From: Epichloe hybrida
Lineage: Eukaryota; Ascomycota; Sordariomycetes; Hypocreales; Clavicipitaceae
Direction of reading: 5' to 3'
Length of the DNA: 64,000 nt
NCBI GenBank assembly: GCA_019022495.1
Contig: JAFEKR010000001.1
Span: forward strand, 3,286,001 to 3,350,000
A program made the translations under genes and the position numbers. The notes beneath the pieces are model-generated. The model saw only the letters and a program-made list of their open reading frames with translations, was not told where the DNA came from and searched no databases. Below, in pieces: positions 60,134-64,000 of this stretch (position 1 is its first letter; every line of letters starts with the position of its first letter).

Positions 60134-60440
60134 TGTTGGAACAAAGGTGATATCAATTGCGCGTCGTAGCCGCAATTACCTAGCAAAAGCTCAGGCCACG
60201 CGCACGCCCTACACGTGACCTACAACCTAGCATATTAATTAGCTAGGAAATATAGGGATATAAACGCGTAACCCCTTTTCCCTTTATGTATTATAACTTC
60301 TAGCTTTTAACCTCTCTTTTCCTATAACTTAATTAATTATACTAATAAATAACGTAGCCTAGAATAGATAATTAATAATAATACTATTCTTTAGGCTTAT
60401 AACTATAACACATTAAATTTAATACCCTATAAATCTAACA
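60134..60440 (+). repeat. 5' LTR of Copia-F (307 bp)
   Basis: It starts TGTTGGAACAAAGG and ends AAATCTAACA. The first 100 bp are less AT-rich (GCGCGTCGTAGCC, CACGCGCACGCC) than the rest. The partner LTR is outside the window. Confidence 0.75.
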
Positions 60441-63374
60441 CTAATTAGTAGTTACCTTTATAAATAACCACGTAGTCTTCAAACACTATAAATTAGTAAG
60501 GTTAATTAGAAGAGGTAGCTTATCTAATAATAACTTACCCTATAAAATAGGAGGGCTATGTTTAATAATAAGTTATACTAATAGAAAGGTATAATATAGC
60601 TCTCTTCTTACTTTAGTATTAATATCTATATTTATATAGATTCTAAAATAATAAAGAAAGGTTTAATACTAGTAGCTAGGCTATCCCCTTGTCTTTCTTT
60701 ATTATATATTTTATTATGTATTTAAAGTTAATTACCTTACCTTACGATCCTTTATATTTAAAACACGTTATATAATCATAGTTATACCCCTTTTCTCCTT
60801 ATATTATAAGATTTGCTTCCCTTAATTAGTTAGAATGTTAGATATAGCTAGACTATTAGGGACCTCTAGTTAATTTAAAGTCCCTAGTAAGAGTAATAGT
60901 TATAACAATACTATAGAAGGTATTAAAGCTAGAGATAGCAATAAATACCTTAATAAAGGAAAAACCCCTATTTACACTAATCTATACCCCTATATCTCTA
61001 TAAGACTTAAATAATATATTATAGAAAAACTACTCTAGTAAATAGGAAGTTCTAAGTATAAAGAGATAATAATACCTAAGGAAATTAGTCTCTATATCCT
61101 TATAAAGACTAAATAATATAGGGAATAAGGGTTATTTAGAAGAATACTATTCTCTGAATTTAGTAATAATTTCTATAGTTAGTTAAGGGATAAGTTTATA
61201 GAAGGGAGAGACCTTTCCTAGAATAAACTTTAAGACTATCTCCTCTATAATAAAGTATATATAACTATTAGAAAAGGCACTAAGATAGTAAATAACCTTA
61301 AAGAAGTAGTAAACTAAGAAGAATTCTAATTTTAAACTCTTAAAGAAATTAAAGAGGCTAGGAAGAAGTATATAGGCTTCTAAAAGAACTTATAAAATAA
61401 AAAGTTTTTCTGTGATTTACTAGATAATAGTAATATTAGAACCTAATAACCTACCCCTTTACCTTACCTATTAGTATAATTACTATTAAAAGAATTAATA
61501 AGCTAGACTTCTCTAGGAATGCTAAGTTAATCTTCTTTAGGAAAGCTAAGCTAATCTCCTCTAGGAAGGTTAATTAACTAGGAGTTAAGACCACTTAAGG
61601 ATACTATTTGCAAGTATCTATAAGTAACTCCCTTACCTATACCTTTACCTAGGATAAGTTAGTAGTATTACCCTAGAAATACTACTAATAATACCCCTAA
61701 GTAAGAGAGTTACTAATAAAGGTAACCTCTACTACCTAGGGCTAGTAGTGCCTTTATTAGTATAGCTTAGAGAGCTATACTTTCTCCTCCTTAATATAAG
61801 GAAGAGAAAGGTTAGAGGGAATAATAAGCCCTAAGAGTATTACTTATAAAGCTATTCTTTTACTTCCTAAAGACCTTACTACCCCTTTTATAATTATAAA
61901 GGGAAGTATTTAGAGAACCCCTATAGACTTAGAGACCTTTACTAAAGTAAATTATAGACTTATTAAAGGTATACCCTAAAGAATAACTTTATAGCGCTAA
62001 TAACTATAATATCCTTAAATTAAAGCTTTAAATATTCTATAGGAAGTGTAAATTACTTAATATCTAACCTAAATAAGCTAGTTATACCTTTAAGATTATA
62101 CTTAAAGGTAAAGCTTTATAATACTATATAGACTACCTCTCTAAACCTAGTTAACTATAAGACCTCCCTATGCTTATTAGCTATATAAGGGAATAATTTA
62201 AGACTAAAGATATATAGTAAAGATATCTCTTAGAATAGAATGATTTTACCCTATAAGGGATAATAAAAGATAACCTAAGCAAATTAATAATTAATTACTT
62301 TAATAATCTTATAGAAAGGCTAGCTATCTTATAATAGGTAGTACCTAAAGTAAGCTAAAGTGAAAGGGCACTTTAGAATTAACTTATAATAGCCTATAAT
62401 AATATTCTAGAATATAGAGAAGTTATTATAGACTTACTAAAGGGACTATAAGAATTCTATAAATAGATTAGGATAATATTCTAACTAGTAAAGGAAGAGA
62501 AGAAGAATTACTACTAGTTTCTAACTAAAACTATAACCCTAGAGTAATTCTAGACTAACTAAAAATATAATAGGAAAGGAAAAAAGACCTAATACCCTTT
62601 AAAACTATAAGGAAGAGAAGGAAATCCTTACATAAAGAAATACTATATATATAGTAAGGAAGGATACTAGTTATTCAAGCACCTAGAAGAGGACTATAAG
62701 AAGGCATATTAATACTTTAAGAACCACTACCTTATGGATCTAACTAATAACTTATATAATTTATTCCTTATATAGTATAAAGGGGAATATAAACCTTAAT
62801 CCCCTGTTAATAACAAAATTGCTTAGTATATGAAGAGTATTGGATTTAATAATAGCCCTAATAATGCAAATAGGCTAGTACTTACAAGCTTCTTTAATTA
62901 TAGAACGTAACTTAATAGCAAAAGAATAGTATAATTCCTAATAAGTTAAGTAGCTTATTATAGTCTAAGTAAAGAAGACCCCTTTTAGCAAGAACTCTTA
63001 AGCAAAGCTTTAATAACATTTATACTAGAAGATTACTATTCTTATATAATGTTTTAAGGGATTATACCTAATACAGGAGCCGTAAAGTTCTCTATAGTAA
63101 GGTATCCTTAATTCCTTGCTTTATAATATTAAATGCCTAAACTATAGCTTAATGAATTAATAGTGAAAAAGGCATTAGTTAGATTTAGCGTAGGAGAACT
63201 AATTATTACGCTTAGAGCGGCTAATATGCCTATACCTTTTAGAGATATCCTCTTTTAGGTTATACTAATAAACACTCTATTTCTCTTATCCCTTAATAAT
63301 ATATACTGTTTAAAGATTAATTTTAATATCTCTAAGAACATACTATAACAAGGAAACATTAAAGTCCCTATTAT
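60134..63374 (+). mobile_element. Copia-F: 5' LTR, gag and protease of another copia family, cut by hAT-4
   Basis: After the LTR comes CTAATTAGTAGTTACC, nearly the same post-LTR sequence as in Copia-A. Reading through stops gives a long gag ending near 62900 with a degenerate zinc knuckle (KYYIYSKEGYQLFKHLEED, about 62640-62695; Cys changed to Tyr). A retroviral-type protease follows about 63050-63374 (GIIPNTGAV; the Asp of the usual DTGA motif reads Asn). The reading stops at KVPII, where related elements continue into the next conserved block, because hAT-4 starts there. Integrase, RT and the 3' LTR would be beyond the right edge of the window. Confidence 0.8.
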
Positions 63375-63385
63375 CAGAGCATTGC

Positions 63386-63510
63386 AATACAATACAATAC
63401 ATTTGATGTATTGTGTATTGTATTGTATTGTATTGACAATACAATACAATACAATACATTACACAATACAATACATCCAAAATTTTACAATACAATACAA
63501 TACATGTATT
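63386..63510. repeat. Subterminal CAATA/TATTG repeats of hAT-4
   Basis: Runs of CAATA and their complement TATTG in both orientations, arranged around small palindromes (ACATTTGATGT, ACATGTA). The equivalent position in hAT-1 has CACTA/TAGTG units instead. Confidence 0.85.
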
Positions 63511-63590
63511 ATTTGTATTGTTTTGTATTTTTTTTTCTTTTTTTTAGTTTTAAGTTAAATTCCTTTATTATAAGGTATATATAGTTTATA

Positions 63591-63860
63591 TAATAGCTTA
63601 TAATAGCTTATAATAGCTTATAATAGCTTATAATAGCTTATAATAGCTTATAATAGCTTATAATAGCTTATAATAGCTTATACTAGCTTATAATAGCTTA
63701 TAATAGCTTATAATAGCTTATAATAGCTTATAATAGCTTATAATAGCTTATAATAGCTTATAATAGCTTATAATAGCTTCTAATAGCTTATAATAGCTTA
63801 TAATAGCTTATAATAGCTTATAATAGCTTATAATAGCTTATAATAGCTTATAATAACTTA
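63591..63860. repeat. 10-bp minisatellite (AGCTTATAAT)n in hAT-4
   Basis: Twenty-seven decamers in register, nearly all TAATAGCTTA. It has the same unit as 38931-39180. Confidence 0.95.
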
Positions 63861-64000
63861 TATATATTACTTATATATATTACTTATATTACTTATATAA
63901 CTTAAAATATTATTAGTATTAAAGTTTAATTTAAATTAAATAGTAAATAAATAACTTATATATAAATATAAGTAAGTATAAGAAAATTACTATAAAAAAG

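Larger units (their letters stand above)
63375..64000. mobile_element. hAT-4: hAT-like element entering from the left end, running off the window
   Basis: It begins CAGAGCATTGCAATAC, close to the hAT-1 end CAGAGCTTTGCACTAC (read from its right side). Short subterminal repeats (CAATA, 63386-63510), a T-run and a decamer array (63591-63860) follow. The sequence at 63900-64000 then matches hAT-1 about 17650-17760 in reverse orientation. Its left TSD would be CCTATTAT (63367-63374). The other end is not in the window. Confidence 0.75.

Noticed and set aside
63386..63510. CAATA/TATTG runs considered as telomeric repeats
   Set aside because: They occur in both orientations beside a hAT-type end inside Copia-F, and do not resemble the TTAGGG-type fungal telomere.

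Overview
This window comes from a filamentous ascomycete (Pezizomycotina-type) genome with a sharply two-part base composition. About 56 kb is extremely AT-rich and made almost wholly of dead transposons. Their stop codons sit at former Gln (CAA/CAG to TAA/TAG) and Trp codons, and Cys to Tyr and Asp to Asn changes hit conserved motifs. This is the signature of repeat-induced point mutation (RIP, CpA to TpA). One island of ordinary base composition (about 21.5-29.0 kb) carries the only intact gene I can support, a PIF1-family DNA helicase.

Left block, 1-21.5 kb: a nested stack. An old Ty1/copia element (Copia-B; 1902-2660 and 19750-21480) is interrupted by Copia-A copy 1 (2661-19749, TSD AATAA). 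That copy is interrupted by an opposite-strand copia (Copia-D; 8606-18935, TSD ACTTG). Copia-D's own 5' LTR holds a 2.9-kb hAT-like element (15450-18367, TSD CCTACCGA) built largely of tandem arrays. A deletion derivative (Copia-C, 1-1901) ends against Copia-B at the left.

Island, 21.5-29.0 kb: decayed ORFs with in-frame TAG/TAA stops and frameshifts (22.35-25.26 kb), a 185-bp foldback element, PIF1 (25946-28627, one 93-bp intron), and a second foldback element at the right edge. PIF1 has two candidate start codons whose layout resembles the mitochondrial/nuclear dual start of yeast PIF1, plus a PKKVKKR nuclear-signal-like motif.

Right block, 29-64 kb: three more same-strand copies of Copia-A (30958-37079 TSD CTAGG; 45998-52673 TSD GAATA; 53203-59963 TSD CTTTT), a minus-strand Ty3/gypsy element (39617-45960), the 5' half of Copia-F (60134-63374), two small hAT MITEs of one family in opposite orientation with perfect 8-bp TSDs, and further hAT-like ends associated with 10-bp minisatellites. 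A hAT-like end cuts Copia-F and runs off the window.

The two most unusual signals are these. First, in all six LTR pairs the outward-facing edge of each LTR keeps sequence that the inward-facing partner has lost to RIP. Second, several hAT-like elements share a decamer minisatellite and have fast-changing short subterminal repeats. Element boundaries given with TSDs are exact as read. Domain limits inside elements and boundaries without TSDs are approximate.
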